Numbered from the stretch's first letter, positions 28,763-37,925 are shown. The stretch: 64,000 bases of DNA from Ignisphaera sp. (GCA_038831005.1 JAWBKZ010000003.1:124001-188000); one strand, 5' to 3'. The notes: generated by a model not told the origin, from the letters alone. Made by a program: numbers and translations.

Positions 28763-30145
28763 TTATTCGCCTATAAATCTCTTCAGTAGTGGATACATCT
28801 CTAGTGTTCTTTCGTATACAAGTATCTGGTAATAGTTGTAAAGTATACCTACAGCTAACAGCAATCCTGTACCGGTACCGAAGCTTCCAAAGATATCGCC
28901 TACCAGAGCTATTACTGCTACAGCTATAGAACTGAATATAGTTAGCGGATATATGTATCTGGCTAGATACGAGCTTAGTATCTTTGTTGATCTCCTCATG
29001 CCTGGGATATTTAGTTCAGCTTTTATCAAGTTTTCTGCCTGTGCTTCAGGATTTAGACCCGCTATCTCTATCCAGAGTATACCGAAACCTATGCAGAGAA
29101 CAAGGAATAAAGCTACATAGATCATAGACTGGAGCGGATATATAGAGAATCTGGCGAGAGTTGGTGATGATAGATAGGGGCCAGCTACATTAACTAGATC
29201 TATACCTAGATAGTTTCTTAAGAGATTGAGTATCAGTAGAACATTAGATATAAGGATACCTGTTAGAAGTACAGGAATATTCGTTACATACATCAATTGT
29301 AGCGGAACCTTGGTCCTTATACCTCCATAACGTGCAACAGTTATGGGTATATTTATTCGTGCAACACTTAGATAGGTTATAACAGCTATAAGAACTATAG
29401 TTACTATAAGCCCTGTGAGAGAAGGATATCCATAGAAAAGCCTACCTATAAACATATCGTAGAAACTAATATAACCGTTTCTAGCAGACTCAACAATATA
29501 TGGTATGAGTCCGTAAGGCATAGCTATTTCTTCAGATATGCTGTGGGGAGCCAAAAGCTCGCTAAAGAACCTCTGAGCAACACCAATCAATATAAACAAG
29601 CTTATACCGCTACCAAGACCCCAGCCTTTCTGTATAGCTTCATCAAGCACAATTATTATTATTGAGCCCCATAGAAGCTGAAGGAGTACTGCAGCCCTAA
29701 CCCATACAGATACTGTTTGAGGAATATGCCAGAATATACCGCTTACAACAAATCCTGCTGCCTCTACAATAGCCAAAATTATCGCTAGACCTTTGTTTGC
29801 TAAAGTAAACTTACGTCTATCTTCAGGATCATTTAGATCCATATCTATGATCTTTGCACCAACAAGTATCTGGAGAATTAATCCAGATGTAACTATAGGA
29901 CCTATACCTAGTTGAGCCAAGGTACCTGAAGCCATAGCCAAAACTATAGAGATCATAGGAGATATAGGTGAAACACCTACACGTTGAATACCATAGAGAG
30001 GTGTTGCTGATAACAAAATAAATGCTACAGCCGCTAATCCCGTAAAGAGAAGCCTCTTACCGAGACTAGGTCTACGTACAGGTCTAGGTGCTGAGGGCAC
30101 TACTAGACCTATCTTCGCTAATACATCCATAAAACCCATTCTCAA
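28763..30145 (-). CDS. secY: preprotein translocase subunit SecY
   Basis: The 460-residue ten-helix channel protein for Sec export. Typical sequence includes LFTGLAAVAFILLSATPLYG in helix 1, the plug region after it, LGIGPIVTSGLILQILVG and WGLGSGISLFILIGVAQ. A TATA-like GTTTTTAAGC on the minus strand near 30175-30186 gives a leader of only about 10 nt. It is divergent from the tRNA-Gln gene. Confidence 0.97.
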   Translation of the reverse strand: MRMGFMDVLAKIGLVVPSAPRPVRRPSLGKRLLFTGLAAVAFILLSATPLYGIQRVGVSPISPMISIVLAMASGTLAQLGIGPIVTSGLILQILVGAKIIDMDLNDPEDRRKFTLANKGLAIILAIVEAAGFVVSGIFWHIPQTVSVWVRAAVLLQLLWGSIIIIVLDEAIQKGWGLGSGISLFILIGVAQRFFSELLAPHSISEEIAMPYGLIPYIVESARNGYISFYDMFIGRLFYGYPSLTGLIVTIVLIAVITYLSVARINIPITVARYGGIRTKVPLQLMYVTNIPVLLTGILISNVLLILNLLRNYLGIDLVNVAGPYLSSPTLARFSIYPLQSMIYVALFLVLCIGFGILWIEIAGLNPEAQAENLIKAELNIPGMRRSTKILSSYLARYIYPLTIFSSIAVAVIALVGDIFGSFGTGTGLLLAVGILYNYYQILVYERTLEMYPLLKRFIGE

Positions 30146-30274
30146 CCCCAGCTAAATAGACACAGAAAAACAGGAAGCTTAAAAACGATAAAGATTCATG
30201 AACAGAGGAGAAGATGCTATCTTAAACATTGTACAAAAAGCTAATAAATTTGCAACAACTACATTACATCTTGA

Positions 30275-30371
30275 AGCCGGGTCGTCTAGCGGCCAAGGAT
30301 GCGGGGCTCTGGAGCCTATAGCTAGGTGGAGTACCCCCGTGACCGGGGTTCGAATCCCCGCCCGGCTACCA
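30275..30371 (+). tRNA. tRNA-Gln (CUG) with 21-nt intron
   Basis: The acceptor stem AGCCGGG (30275-30281) pairs with CCCGGCT (30361-30367), followed by discriminator A and encoded CCA. The T-arm is CGGGG-TTCGAAT-CCCCG. The anticodon stem CGGGG pairs with CCCCG (30335-30339) and the anticodon CTG is at 30309-30311. An intron at 30313-30333 interrupts position 37/38. A strict bulge-helix-bulge can be drawn: bulge GGA, 4-bp helix CTCT/GGAG, bulge TAC, plus an inner CCTA/TAGG stem. Confidence 0.9.
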
Positions 30372-30396
30372 TACAATACTTGTAATACTTGTGTTT

Positions 30397-30445
30397 GTGA
30401 TGAGCAGAGGGTCTTTTGATTGGTGAAGAGAGCCGGAAATGCTGA
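30397..30445 (+). ncRNA. candidate box C/D sRNA
   Basis: Box C GTGATGA (30397-30403) is followed by 12 nt, a D'-like TTGA (30416-30419), a C'-like TTGGTGA (30420-30426), a 15-nt spacer and box D CTGA (30442-30445). The total of 49 nt and the 12-nt first guide fit archaeal methylation-guide RNAs. The D' box is imperfect and there is no spacer between D' and C', so this is a candidate. It lies 25 bp after tRNA-Gln and may be processed from the same transcript. Targets were not identified. Confidence 0.5.
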
Positions 30446-30491
30446 ATCTTAAAATTACATTTTTAATATCAGTATACCTTTGGGGTGTAGA

Positions 30492-31910
30492 TTGAGAAAA
30501 GATTCTGCAGATTTTTTGGATATCGAGCCTAGATTAAAGAAACTAGTTGTTGCTAATCTAGATGATGTATGTGGATATGTTTTGAGTAGATATAGGGTTG
30601 GTTTAGCTGAAGTTGTTATCTGTGTAGATAAACAGAATACAGCTAGATACCTAGTTCTAGAGCCTCATGTAGATGATGTATGCGGAAAGCTTTACCCCTT
30701 GATCATGGATTCACTCTATGTGTCGCTACTTGATGTCTCTTCTGAAGAAACTCTCGAAAATACTGTCGATACTATAGCATCTGGATTAGGTTTCAGAGAT
30801 TCCTTTAGACAATGTAGAGAAACGCTCATGTATTACGTAAAGAGGGATTCCTTTGGCTATGGAGTTCTTGACGTCTTATTTAGGGATCCAGGGATAGAGG
30901 ATATAGAACTTTGTGATTGGAGGAAACCTGTAACTGTTATTCATAGAGATTTCCTTATTTTTGAAGCACTTTTAACGAATATACAGTTCAGTAGTGAAGA
31001 AGAGGCTAGAGGCTATGTAGAGAGACTAGCACTCAAAGGTGGCAAAAGTATCTCATTAGCTAAACCAGAAATACATACAGTACTATCTGAAGGACACAGA
31101 CTTTCAGTGACCCTGGGCAATCCTGTGAGTAGAGGCCCCACATTTAGTATTAGAAAGCTTCCCGATACCCCCATAGATATTGTTACCCTCATAAATCAGA
31201 AAGTTGTAGAACCTCATCTAGCAGCACTAATATGGCTCGTGAATGACGCGAAACTATTCTACGGCATTATAGGTGGTAGTGGAACAGGTAAAACAACTAT
31301 TCTTAATGCCTTTCTTCAGCTTACAGACCCGAACTGGAAGATAATAGTTGTCCAAGATGTTATGGAGATAAGGATGCCGACAAGATCAAGGTTCATACAA
31401 TTTTTTGGAGAATCATCAGAAGAGATACTTCAGAGATGCTTCACAGCATTAAGATATAGACCAGATATTCTTGTTGTTGGCGAAGTTAGAGGTAGAGAGA
31501 TATCAGCGCTTGTAAGAGCTGTTGCCTCTGGTTCTGGCTCCACTACGACATTTCATGCATCTTCTCCCGAAGAATATGAAATGGCTGTAAGAAATCTATT
31601 GCCAAGAGATCTGTACACAATGTTGTCGCTAAATACAGCACTATTGATCTTCGTTTCACGTATACGTATAGAAAACAGTCTCGCTAGAAGGATTTGGAAA
31701 GTATATGAACGGGTTAATGATGAATGGAGAGAAATATATGGACCCGAGAACGACTCTATATACACTAGCTATATACTCAAGAGATTAAGCAGACGGCTAC
31801 TTATAGACGATATTGAGGCAGATCTAGAGTATAGAACAAAAATACTGATGTCTACTCAACAAGGATTTGAATCCGTTGAAAAACTCCTAAAGAAGTTCTA
31901 TAGAGTCTAA
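30492..31910 (+). CDS. second VirB11/TadA-type secretion ATPase, orphan
   Basis: TTG 30492 is chosen because GGGGTG lies 5 nt upstream; the TTG at 30480 is part of that site's surroundings. The 472-residue protein has Walker A GGSGTGKTT, an Asp box VVQDVMEIRMP, Walker B PDILVVGEVRGREI and SGSGSTTTFHAS. It is shorter and divergent from the pilus ATPase at 13.4 kb. No TadC/FlaJ-type partner or pilin adjoins it: the right neighbour is convergent uL2, with overlapping stop codons. It may power a separate machine or share a platform encoded elsewhere. Confidence 0.88.
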   Translation: MRKDSADFLDIEPRLKKLVVANLDDVCGYVLSRYRVGLAEVVICVDKQNTARYLVLEPHVDDVCGKLYPLIMDSLYVSLLDVSSEETLENTVDTIASGLGFRDSFRQCRETLMYYVKRDSFGYGVLDVLFRDPGIEDIELCDWRKPVTVIHRDFLIFEALLTNIQFSSEEEARGYVERLALKGGKSISLAKPEIHTVLSEGHRLSVTLGNPVSRGPTFSIRKLPDTPIDIVTLINQKVVEPHLAALIWLVNDAKLFYGIIGGSGTGKTTILNAFLQLTDPNWKIIVVQDVMEIRMPTRSRFIQFFGESSEEILQRCFTALRYRPDILVVGEVRGREISALVRAVASGSGSTTTFHASSPEEYEMAVRNLLPRDLYTMLSLNTALLIFVSRIRIENSLARRIWKVYERVNDEWREIYGPENDSIYTSYILKRLSRRLLIDDIEADLEYRTKILMSTQQGFESVEKLLKKFYRV

Positions 31911-32629
31911 TGGGCTCCCTTCTTCCTACCCGTCCTTCTAGCAGCTATATGGCCAACCTTACATCCAGAAGGTGCATTACGCGATATTGTTGTAGGTTTC
32001 GATTCACTCTGATGAGAACCTCCACCATGTGGATGATCTACAGCATTCATTGCTACACCTCTCACTCTAGGCCATTTACGTGCTCTTGCTCTCCACTTGT
32101 AGTAAGCATTACCAGCTTTCAATAGAGGTTTCTCAATCCTACCACCACCGGCAACCATACCTATTGTCGCTCTACAATCAAGTAGAAACTGTTTTTGTTT
32201 ACCACTTGGTAGAACCAGTGTGACATGAGTAGATGATTTGCCTACAATAATAGCATAACCCCCACCTGTTCTCACGAGCTTACCACCATCACCAGGTCTA
32301 ACCTCTATATTACATACCTTTGTTCCTTCCGGAATACTTCTCAACGGGAGGATATTGCCTATGGATATAGAGGCTCCGGGCCCTATCTCCACCATCTGAC
32401 CCACAATAAGTCCTTCAACAGCTACATTATATATCTCTTCACCATTTTCAAGCTCTATCAAAGCAATGGGAGCACTTCGACCTGGTTCATGAACTATTTC
32501 CACTACCACACCTTTAAGCGTTTCATTTGATGATGTTGGATACCTTACTGGTGCAATCCTTAGATGTTTAGGGCTTCTGTAGGTAGATGTTCCTCTACCT
32601 AGTCTCTGAATCCGTATTCTTTTACCCAT
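31907..32629 (-). CDS. rpl2: 50S ribosomal protein L2 (uL2)
   Basis: Start ATG 32629 has GGTGAG just upstream; the open frame runs further but MGKRIRIQRLGRG is the normal archaeal N-terminus, giving 240 residues. The peptidyl-transferase-centre histidine lies in the conserved MNAVDHPHGGGSHQ. It follows S19 by 13 bp, an order opposite to the usual L2-S19. Its stop overlaps the stop of the convergent ATPase. Confidence 0.97.
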   Translation of the reverse strand: MGKRIRIQRLGRGTSTYRSPKHLRIAPVRYPTSSNETLKGVVVEIVHEPGRSAPIALIELENGEEIYNVAVEGLIVGQMVEIGPGASISIGNILPLRSIPEGTKVCNIEVRPGDGGKLVRTGGGYAIIVGKSSTHVTLVLPSGKQKQFLLDCRATIGMVAGGGRIEKPLLKAGNAYYKWRARARKWPRVRGVAMNAVDHPHGGGSHQSESKPTTISRNAPSGCKVGHIAARRTGRKKGAH

Positions 32630-32642
32630 GGCTCTCACCACA

Positions 32643-33080
32643 TTACTTAAGGGCAACAAACAAAGTGCTTCTAGTAGCCTTTAGACCTGGCTCACCATGT
32701 TTAACCTGTTTGGTTGTTGAAGTAAATTCTCCTAGATAATGACCTATCATCTCCGGCACTATTCTTACAGGCACAAACTCTTTACCATTGTGTATAGCTA
32801 TCTTAAGTCCAACCATTATCGGAAGAACCACCATATCTCTTACGCTTGTCTTAATTACAACCTCTTTGCACTCTGTTATAAGCTTCTGTCTTGCTTCAAT
32901 CACTTTTTCCAGAAGTTTTCTATGTGAAGGTGAGAACCCTCTAATTAAACTTCTTCTAGCTCTTGCTGGTAGAATTTTTGCTAATTCATCCATAGACATA
33001 TCCAGTAGCTCTTTAAGAGATTTACCTCTATACCTAAACTTCTTCCATTCAGCCGGTATATCCCAGCATTGCGTACTCAT
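32643..33080 (-). CDS. rps19: 30S ribosomal protein S19 (uS19)
   Basis: 145 residues, normal for archaeal S19. Landmarks are [15 protein letters not shown] near the N-terminus and the head-binding C-terminal segment [22 protein letters not shown]. It is preceded by a 60-bp gap holding a TATA box, so S19 and L2 probably form their own transcript instead of reading through from L3-L4-L23. Confidence 0.97.
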   Translation of the reverse strand: MSTQCWDIPAEWKKFRYRGKSLKELLDMSMDELAKILPARARRSLIRGFSPSHRKLLEKVIEARQKLITECKEVVIKTSVRDMVVLPIMVGLKIAIHNGKEFVPVRIVPEMIGHYLGEFTSTTKQVKHGEPGLKATRSTLFVALK

Positions 33081-33126
33081 TTGACAACCCTCTATGAATC
33101 CCGACGAACATAGTACCAGTTAAGCG

Positions 33127-33137
33127 CTTATAAATAG
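33127..33137 (-). promoter_or_regulatory. TATA box for S19-L2
   Basis: On the minus strand the sequence is CTATTTATAAG, about 50 bp before the S19 ATG and directly after the L23 stop. It indicates an internal promoter within the ribosomal cluster. Confidence 0.5.
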
Positions 33138-33140
33138 ATA

Positions 33141-33404
33141 TCATCTAGATAATCTATCGAGTATATCTAGGGCATTATACTCTGGTGCAAGCCTTACATA
33201 AGCTTTCTTATAGCCATCTCTATCAATTACAGTATTTACTTTAACAACAGTAATATTGTACAACTTCTCTATAGCCTCCTTTATCTGTTCCTTATCTGCT
33301 TCACGCCGAACCTTAAATAAGAGGTAGTTATGTTTTTCAGCTAATCTATAGGCTTTCTCAGTAGATATGACGTTAATTATTATGGATGAGGTATTCGGAC
33401 TCAA
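33141..33404 (-). CDS. rpl23: 50S ribosomal protein L23 (uL23)
   Basis: 87-residue archaeal L23, which lines the polypeptide exit of the ribosome and helps dock SRP. The motifs are STEKAYRLAEKHNYLLFKV and EAIEKLYNITVVKVNTV. Its start overlaps the stop of L4 by 4 bases. Confidence 0.97.
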   Translation of the reverse strand: MSPNTSSIIINVISTEKAYRLAEKHNYLLFKVRREADKEQIKEAIEKLYNITVVKVNTVIDRDGYKKAYVRLAPEYNALDILDRLSR

Positions 33405-34216
33405 GCTTTTTCCACCGGAAACAAGTGCGATATCATTTCCAGAGCCTTTACTGTGATTATACTCAACCTTCCTGGTAGACCTCCAGGAGCTAGCTTCAAT
33501 ATGTTCAGAGTCATTGGTGTAACGTAATCTGAACCAGGCAAGTTTCTTATAGCTCTCGTTAATGGAGCTTTACTACTTGAAATTATGAAGAGGAGACTTT
33601 TAGGCTCTACATAACGTCTTCCACGCATCTTACCTCTACCAGCTCTTATACGTGTCATCTCTTGTGCTCTCTCGATATTTCCCCATAGACCAAGCCTTAC
33701 CAAGAACTTCTTGAGATCCTTTGTTGCTGATATATCTTCGATACTGTTGACAACTACTATAGGTATGTTCTCTACACTCTTTGGAACCACATAACTTCTC
33801 TTGAACACGAATTTAGGATCGGCTAGACCAGCTAGAGAAGACATTATTGCCAACTTCATTTCTTTACGATTTATTTCTTCATGTATTCTCTCCATAACTG
33901 TTGGCGCAAATTGTCTTCTACCTCCTCTCACGTTAGGTGCGAAAACAGCTCTACCATTATCTAATCTAGGTACTCTTGCAACACTATAGCCTATACCCCA
34001 AGACTCGCCAACACGCCTTTTACCCGCTAAAGGATCTCTACCTTTTGGTTGAAGTTTTGCTGTTAAAGCTGAATGAACTGCTCTACGAATAACATCTATT
34101 CTAACGGGTAAACTAAAGACTAGTGGAAGTTCAATTTTATCAACAATATTTCCATCTATATCGACAAGAGTTCCATACTTTTTCTCTGCAGGATATACAA
34201 TCCACAATCTGTCCAT
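33401..34216 (-). CDS. rpl4: 50S ribosomal protein L4 (uL4)
   Basis: 271 residues. The extended loop that enters the exit tunnel is visible as DPLAGKRRVGESWGIG and FAPNVRGGRRQFAP. It is 7 bp from L3 and overlaps L23, making a tight L3-L4-L23 unit. Confidence 0.97.
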   Translation of the reverse strand: MDRLWIVYPAEKKYGTLVDIDGNIVDKIELPLVFSLPVRIDVIRRAVHSALTAKLQPKGRDPLAGKRRVGESWGIGYSVARVPRLDNGRAVFAPNVRGGRRQFAPTVMERIHEEINRKEMKLAIMSSLAGLADPKFVFKRSYVVPKSVENIPIVVVNSIEDISATKDLKKFLVRLGLWGNIERAQEMTRIRAGRGKMRGRRYVEPKSLLFIISSSKAPLTRAIRNLPGSDYVTPMTLNILKLAPGGLPGRLSIITVKALEMISHLFPVEKA

Positions 34217-34223
34217 ATATACA

Positions 34224-35252
34224 TCACCCAGCTATCTTGCTCTCTAAACTAATGTACTTTATGGTGGGAGGTCCCTGGGGTAACCACTTAGGTGGCCTAA
34301 TAGGCCATCGGAGGATTATAGGCCTTTTAGGAGAGCCCATAATACTACCTTGCACTACTACGTAAGCTGATCTGACTATGCCATAGTGAGGAAAGCCGCC
34401 CGAAGGAGTAACACTGTAACCATCATTACCTATAGCAAGTATCCTCTTATTGTACTCAGTCCTTCTATGAAATCCCATCTGGCCTGGCTGGGGTACAGCA
34501 GACATAGCTCCTTCTGCAGGACTTCTGCTACCAACTCTTCTACTACCTTTTCTATGCTTATGCCATTTTGGTAACTCTTTTACGTGAAACCTCTTTATAA
34601 CTCCTTGGAAACCTTTCCCTTTTGCAACACCTATTACGTCTATGAATTGACCTGGAGAAAACACTTGATCCACAGAAATCTTTTTACCTAGTATACTGAC
34701 TGTGTAGTCTATTACTTCATCTACAGATTTTCCTCCACCAATTCTTATCTCAATTATATCGGGTTTCTTCTTACTTAATCCTCCAGTATATTTAGGCATT
34801 GATGCTGCTATAACGCTAACTTCAGCTATCTTGTCAATATTCTCCTTAATAATCTGCAACCTGCTATCTACATCTCTTGTTGGTCTGTATGTGGAGACTT
34901 TGCGCCATATCTCCAACTCTTCAGGGACCTCAACCCATATATCTGTAAATACAGATAGCCCGCCGATACCATTATACTTGTAAGTTCTTAGAGCTATAGG
35001 CATCATAGGAGGCGTTTCAATAATAGTTACAGGTACTATGATCTCTTTTCCTTCAGTAATACTACCAGGTCTATCATCTACGATAATTGCGTGAGTCATA
35101 CCTACCTTATAACCTAGAAACCCCAGAGGTCTATATGATGATAGAGCTACATTAGGCCAGTTTCTGACTCTAGGCACAATTCTACTGGCTCTTTTACGTG
35201 GCCTCACTCCTAGACTACCGCGCTTAGGTGCACTAGTCTTTCTATGCGCCAT
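34224..35252 (-). CDS. rpl3: 50S ribosomal protein L3 (uL3)
   Basis: 342 residues, archaeal/eukaryotic length. It starts MAHRKTSAPKRGSLGVRPRKR and contains FLGYKVGMTHAI and the conserved internal loop GQMGFHRRTEYNKR. It is the first gene of the L3-L4-L23 unit. Confidence 0.97.
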   Translation of the reverse strand: MAHRKTSAPKRGSLGVRPRKRASRIVPRVRNWPNVALSSYRPLGFLGYKVGMTHAIIVDDRPGSITEGKEIIVPVTIIETPPMMPIALRTYKYNGIGGLSVFTDIWVEVPEELEIWRKVSTYRPTRDVDSRLQIIKENIDKIAEVSVIAASMPKYTGGLSKKKPDIIEIRIGGGKSVDEVIDYTVSILGKKISVDQVFSPGQFIDVIGVAKGKGFQGVIKRFHVKELPKWHKHRKGSRRVGSRSPAEGAMSAVPQPGQMGFHRRTEYNKRILAIGNDGYSVTPSGGFPHYGIVRSAYVVVQGSIMGSPKRPIILRWPIRPPKWLPQGPPTIKYISLESKIAG

Positions 35253-35320
35253 GTATTACTCACACCATAACCTACTTACAATATTATTGTATCGGAACCT
35301 TAGACACGACACACTTGCTA

Positions 35321-35431
35321 TTAGCTGGATTTTTTAGCTTTTTTCTTCTGTTGCTCACTAGGCTTTGAGGCACTTGATTGCGCCACAGTTTCTTTCACAA
35401 TAAATAGGGTTGTTTTCTGGCGACCACCCAT
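35321..35431 (-). CDS. possible 36-residue basic mini-protein
   Basis: From an ATG at 35431 the frame encodes MGGRQKTTLFIVKET followed by a Ser/Gln/Lys tail ending in KKAKKSS. The frame continues open to 35503, but MGG is the more likely start. MGG plus lysines recalls the beginning of archaeal S25e, yet the rest does not match, so it may be a truncated relic or an independent small basic protein upstream of L3. No clear ribosome site is seen. Confidence 0.3.
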   Translation of the reverse strand: MGGRQKTTLFIVKETVAQSSASKPSEQQKKKAKKSS

Positions 35432-35739
35432 AAGCATCAACCTTTTGTAGCAAGTTTCTAGTAACAAGAACGATTTATAAGCTCTAGGTATTTTATAACT
35501 CAACCTCTACATTAATTCGTAGGAATCATAAAGTTGCTATTTTCGACTCCATTACATAATATCCTTATACGAATATCATGATACGACTTCGAAAGACCTT
35601 CAAGATCTTTGAGCCTATGCTAGCACTAACACTATATAACTGAGCAGTCTGTTAACAATACTTATAAACCCTTACTATATCTAGACAACAATCATAAACA
35701 AAGGCAAAGATCTTGCATAGATTCGTTAAGTGATGGATA

Positions 35740-36438
35740 ATGGATAATGATATCAATATACTACTGGTTTCAGCTTCACCAAGAAGATACGGGGCTGTAG
35801 GTTTTGTCGAGAAATTCATTATTGAGTTAGGAAAAGAGGTGGAAAAAATAAATATTAATGCTATAAATGTTTACGAATACAACATACAGCCATGTTTAGG
35901 TTGCGTATCTGATGATATTAAATTCTGTGTACTTCCATGTATCATAGATGATGATATGAGGAACCTATACAATATCGTATTGAAGAGTGATGGATTTATA
36001 TTTGTAACACCTATCTATTGGTACAATGTTCCGGGACCACTAAAAAACTTTATAGACAGACTAACGGTTCTAGAAAACGCTATATTCATTGAAGGACGCA
36101 GCAAAGTAGAGGGTAAGGTAGCGGGATTCATAGCCGTAGGTAATGATACTGGCGCCTTAGCCGTAATACAGAATCTTATGGCAATAATGAATAGTTTCGG
36201 TATCACAATACCACCCTGGGCTCTAGCTTACCATGAATCAGAAGAAGATCCTGTGTATAATGAAAAATTTGTACTTGATATAGCTAATGTCTTAAGATGT
36301 GTTGTCCTTATGGTGAAACTCCTAAAAGGAAAAATATATCATGTAGAATACTGGTATAGAGCTGACACTGATTACATCTCTACTACAATGAAAATAGCTA
36401 GAAGAGTTTATGATATGCTTCTAGATGAGATTAATTAA
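35740..36438 (+). CDS. NADPH-dependent FMN reductase / iron-sulfur flavoprotein family
   Basis: 232 residues with a flavodoxin-like fold. It has the phosphate-binding loop SASPRRYGAVG, the region VTPIYWYNVPGPLKNFIDRL that contacts flavin, and a cysteine cluster after PCLGC (spacing C-x2-C-x7-C-x3-C). The cluster is more spread than in classical iron-sulfur flavoproteins, so whether it binds Fe-S is uncertain. A TATA-like ACTTATAAACC lies about 75 bp upstream. Redox partner unknown. Confidence 0.8.
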   Translation: MDNDINILLVSASPRRYGAVGFVEKFIIELGKEVEKININAINVYEYNIQPCLGCVSDDIKFCVLPCIIDDDMRNLYNIVLKSDGFIFVTPIYWYNVPGPLKNFIDRLTVLENAIFIEGRSKVEGKVAGFIAVGNDTGALAVIQNLMAIMNSFGITIPPWALAYHESEEDPVYNEKFVLDIANVLRCVVLMVKLLKGKIYHVEYWYRADTDYISTTMKIARRVYDMLLDEIN

Positions 36439-36532
36439 TGAATTTCATTATGATAGATATCATCAATTGCATAAAGATAGTTGTAGAAATACTTCAGGAA
36501 CTACATTTCTATACTAGAGATAAATGCTCAAT

Positions 36533-36865
36533 TTAGCCTTTAGGCTCAGAGCCAGATCCCTTTACTTCTTGTTTGACTACCAATTTTGCAGGTTTAGTTT
36601 TCCTAGCATTAATTAGATCAGAAATTTGATTTACAATATTTCTAAGGTTTTCGACATTATTTTTGTGGATACTACGCCTCTTTGGATCTATAGGTATGTT
36701 GAGTTGTTTAGCTAGATATGGTGTAAGGCCTGCTTCTTTTATTTCACCAATACTATATCCTCTCCCTACTCTAAACACCGTAGCCATCCCCCTATATTTT
36801 GTTATCCTAGGCATCTTAGCCGTGGGAGGAGGTATTACAATTATTACTATATTTTCGTTAGTCAT
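36533..36865 (-). CDS. rpl13e: ribosomal protein L13e
   Basis: ATG 36865 is chosen because GGTG lies a few nt upstream, overlapping an earlier in-frame ATG at 36877. The diagnostic crenarchaeal L13e segment is RVGRGYSIGEIKEAG then PIDPKRRSIHKNNVENL. The C-terminus is a Lys/Glu-rich tail. It is a single gene between two unrelated ones. Confidence 0.85.
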   Translation of the reverse strand: MTNENIVIIVIPPPTAKMPRITKYRGMATVFRVGRGYSIGEIKEAGLTPYLAKQLNIPIDPKRRSIHKNNVENLRNIVNQISDLINARKTKPAKLVVKQEVKGSGSEPKG

Positions 36866-36917
36866 TATCTGCACCATAGATTACCAATGATTTCTAGCTT
36901 ATAAGCTGTTCTTAAAC

Positions 36918-37925
36918 TTATTCTTTTATCTTGATAGGTATGTCCTGTTCGAATAACTGGTATGCTTTAGACCAAACTATACGTAAAACGACACCGTTAG
37001 TCTTTACATTCGCTTGTTTAATACTCTCTATACCGATTTCGTAATCCAAATGTTCCTGGGGCTCTAAGGACTTCAACGATACTCTATATATAGGAATACC
37101 ATGTCTAATTATTAGTAACTCTAGTTTATCACTTCTACTGTTACCTACATTTGTAAGCCTAAACTTTATTGCCGATTTTTCAATTCTCAGATCCTCAACA
37201 ACTATTTTTGGAAACTCTGAGTACCTAAAGATAGTGCATGAGAATATGTGTCTTAGATTCTCATTATCACTGATTATGCGAAACGCTGTAACGTCATTTC
37301 TGTCCAGTTTCACTTCAAAAACATTGTATCCTTTAAACAACTTTATCTTTTTCTCGCCACCATATGTAGCTACATTTAGTAAGCTATTTGATGGAGATGT
37401 CACTCCCATATTCAAAAGAATTTCGTTGGCTTTGAAAGATGGAACAATAGTGAGTGGTTTTTGAACTGGATTAACTAATGTATACGGATCTACTTCACAG
37501 TACATATGTATATGAAAACCTTTATAACGTAAGAGCGCTACTAGTGTTGCACCATCTAGATATATGTAACCTTTTGCATTACATAATATCCTTAGCAAAA
37601 CGTCATTACTGTTCACAATTTTCGAGACATCATATACGAAAACAGCCTGCGTATAGTCTTCATTCACCGTCTTCTCTATATGTGGTTTAAATTCTCGTGT
37701 TAGGATTACGTTGTTGAGAGCTATTTTCCACTTCATAACATCGATATTTACCGATCTAGTAATTGAAAGAATTAGATAAGCCGCCTCAATTTCAGGGGTA
37801 GGTAGACTTATTTTCGAGATAATGGATTCTTTATTTTTACTATTATTGCAAAGCACCTTATCCTCAACAAAGTTATGCACATAGTACACAGTATCAGTAT
37901 GTTCTCTTTGAATTACTATTGCCAC
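36918..37925 (-). CDS. unknown beta-rich protein with CARDB-like C-terminus
   Basis: 335 residues, GTG start. I do not recognise the N-terminal two thirds, which are beta-rich. Residues about 245-335 (VEDLRIEKSAIKFRLTNVGNSRSDKLELLI) have the look of a CARDB/Ig-like sandwich often found on archaeal surface proteins. However, there is no signal peptide or membrane helix, so it would stay inside the cell unless exported by an unusual route. It ends 40 bp before the L13e start region. Confidence 0.55.
   Translation of the reverse strand: MAIVIQREHTDTVYYVHNFVEDKVLCNNSKNKESIISKISLPTPEIEAAYLILSITRSVNIDVMKWKIALNNVILTREFKPHIEKTVNEDYTQAVFVYDVSKIVNSNDVLLRILCNAKGYIYLDGATLVALLRYKGFHIHMYCEVDPYTLVNPVQKPLTIVPSFKANEILLNMGVTSPSNSLLNVATYGGEKKIKLFKGYNVFEVKLDRNDVTAFRIISDNENLRHIFSCTIFRYSEFPKIVVEDLRIEKSAIKFRLTNVGNSRSDKLELLIIRHGIPIYRVSLKSLEPQEHLDYEIGIESIKQANVKTNGVVLRIVWSKAYQLFEQDIPIKIKE

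Noticed and set aside
13300-33000. Very frequent CTATAG and TCTAGA-like words
   Set aside because: Many fall on favoured codons (GCT-ATA, CTA, AGA), so they are probably codon-usage effects and not a regulatory motif.
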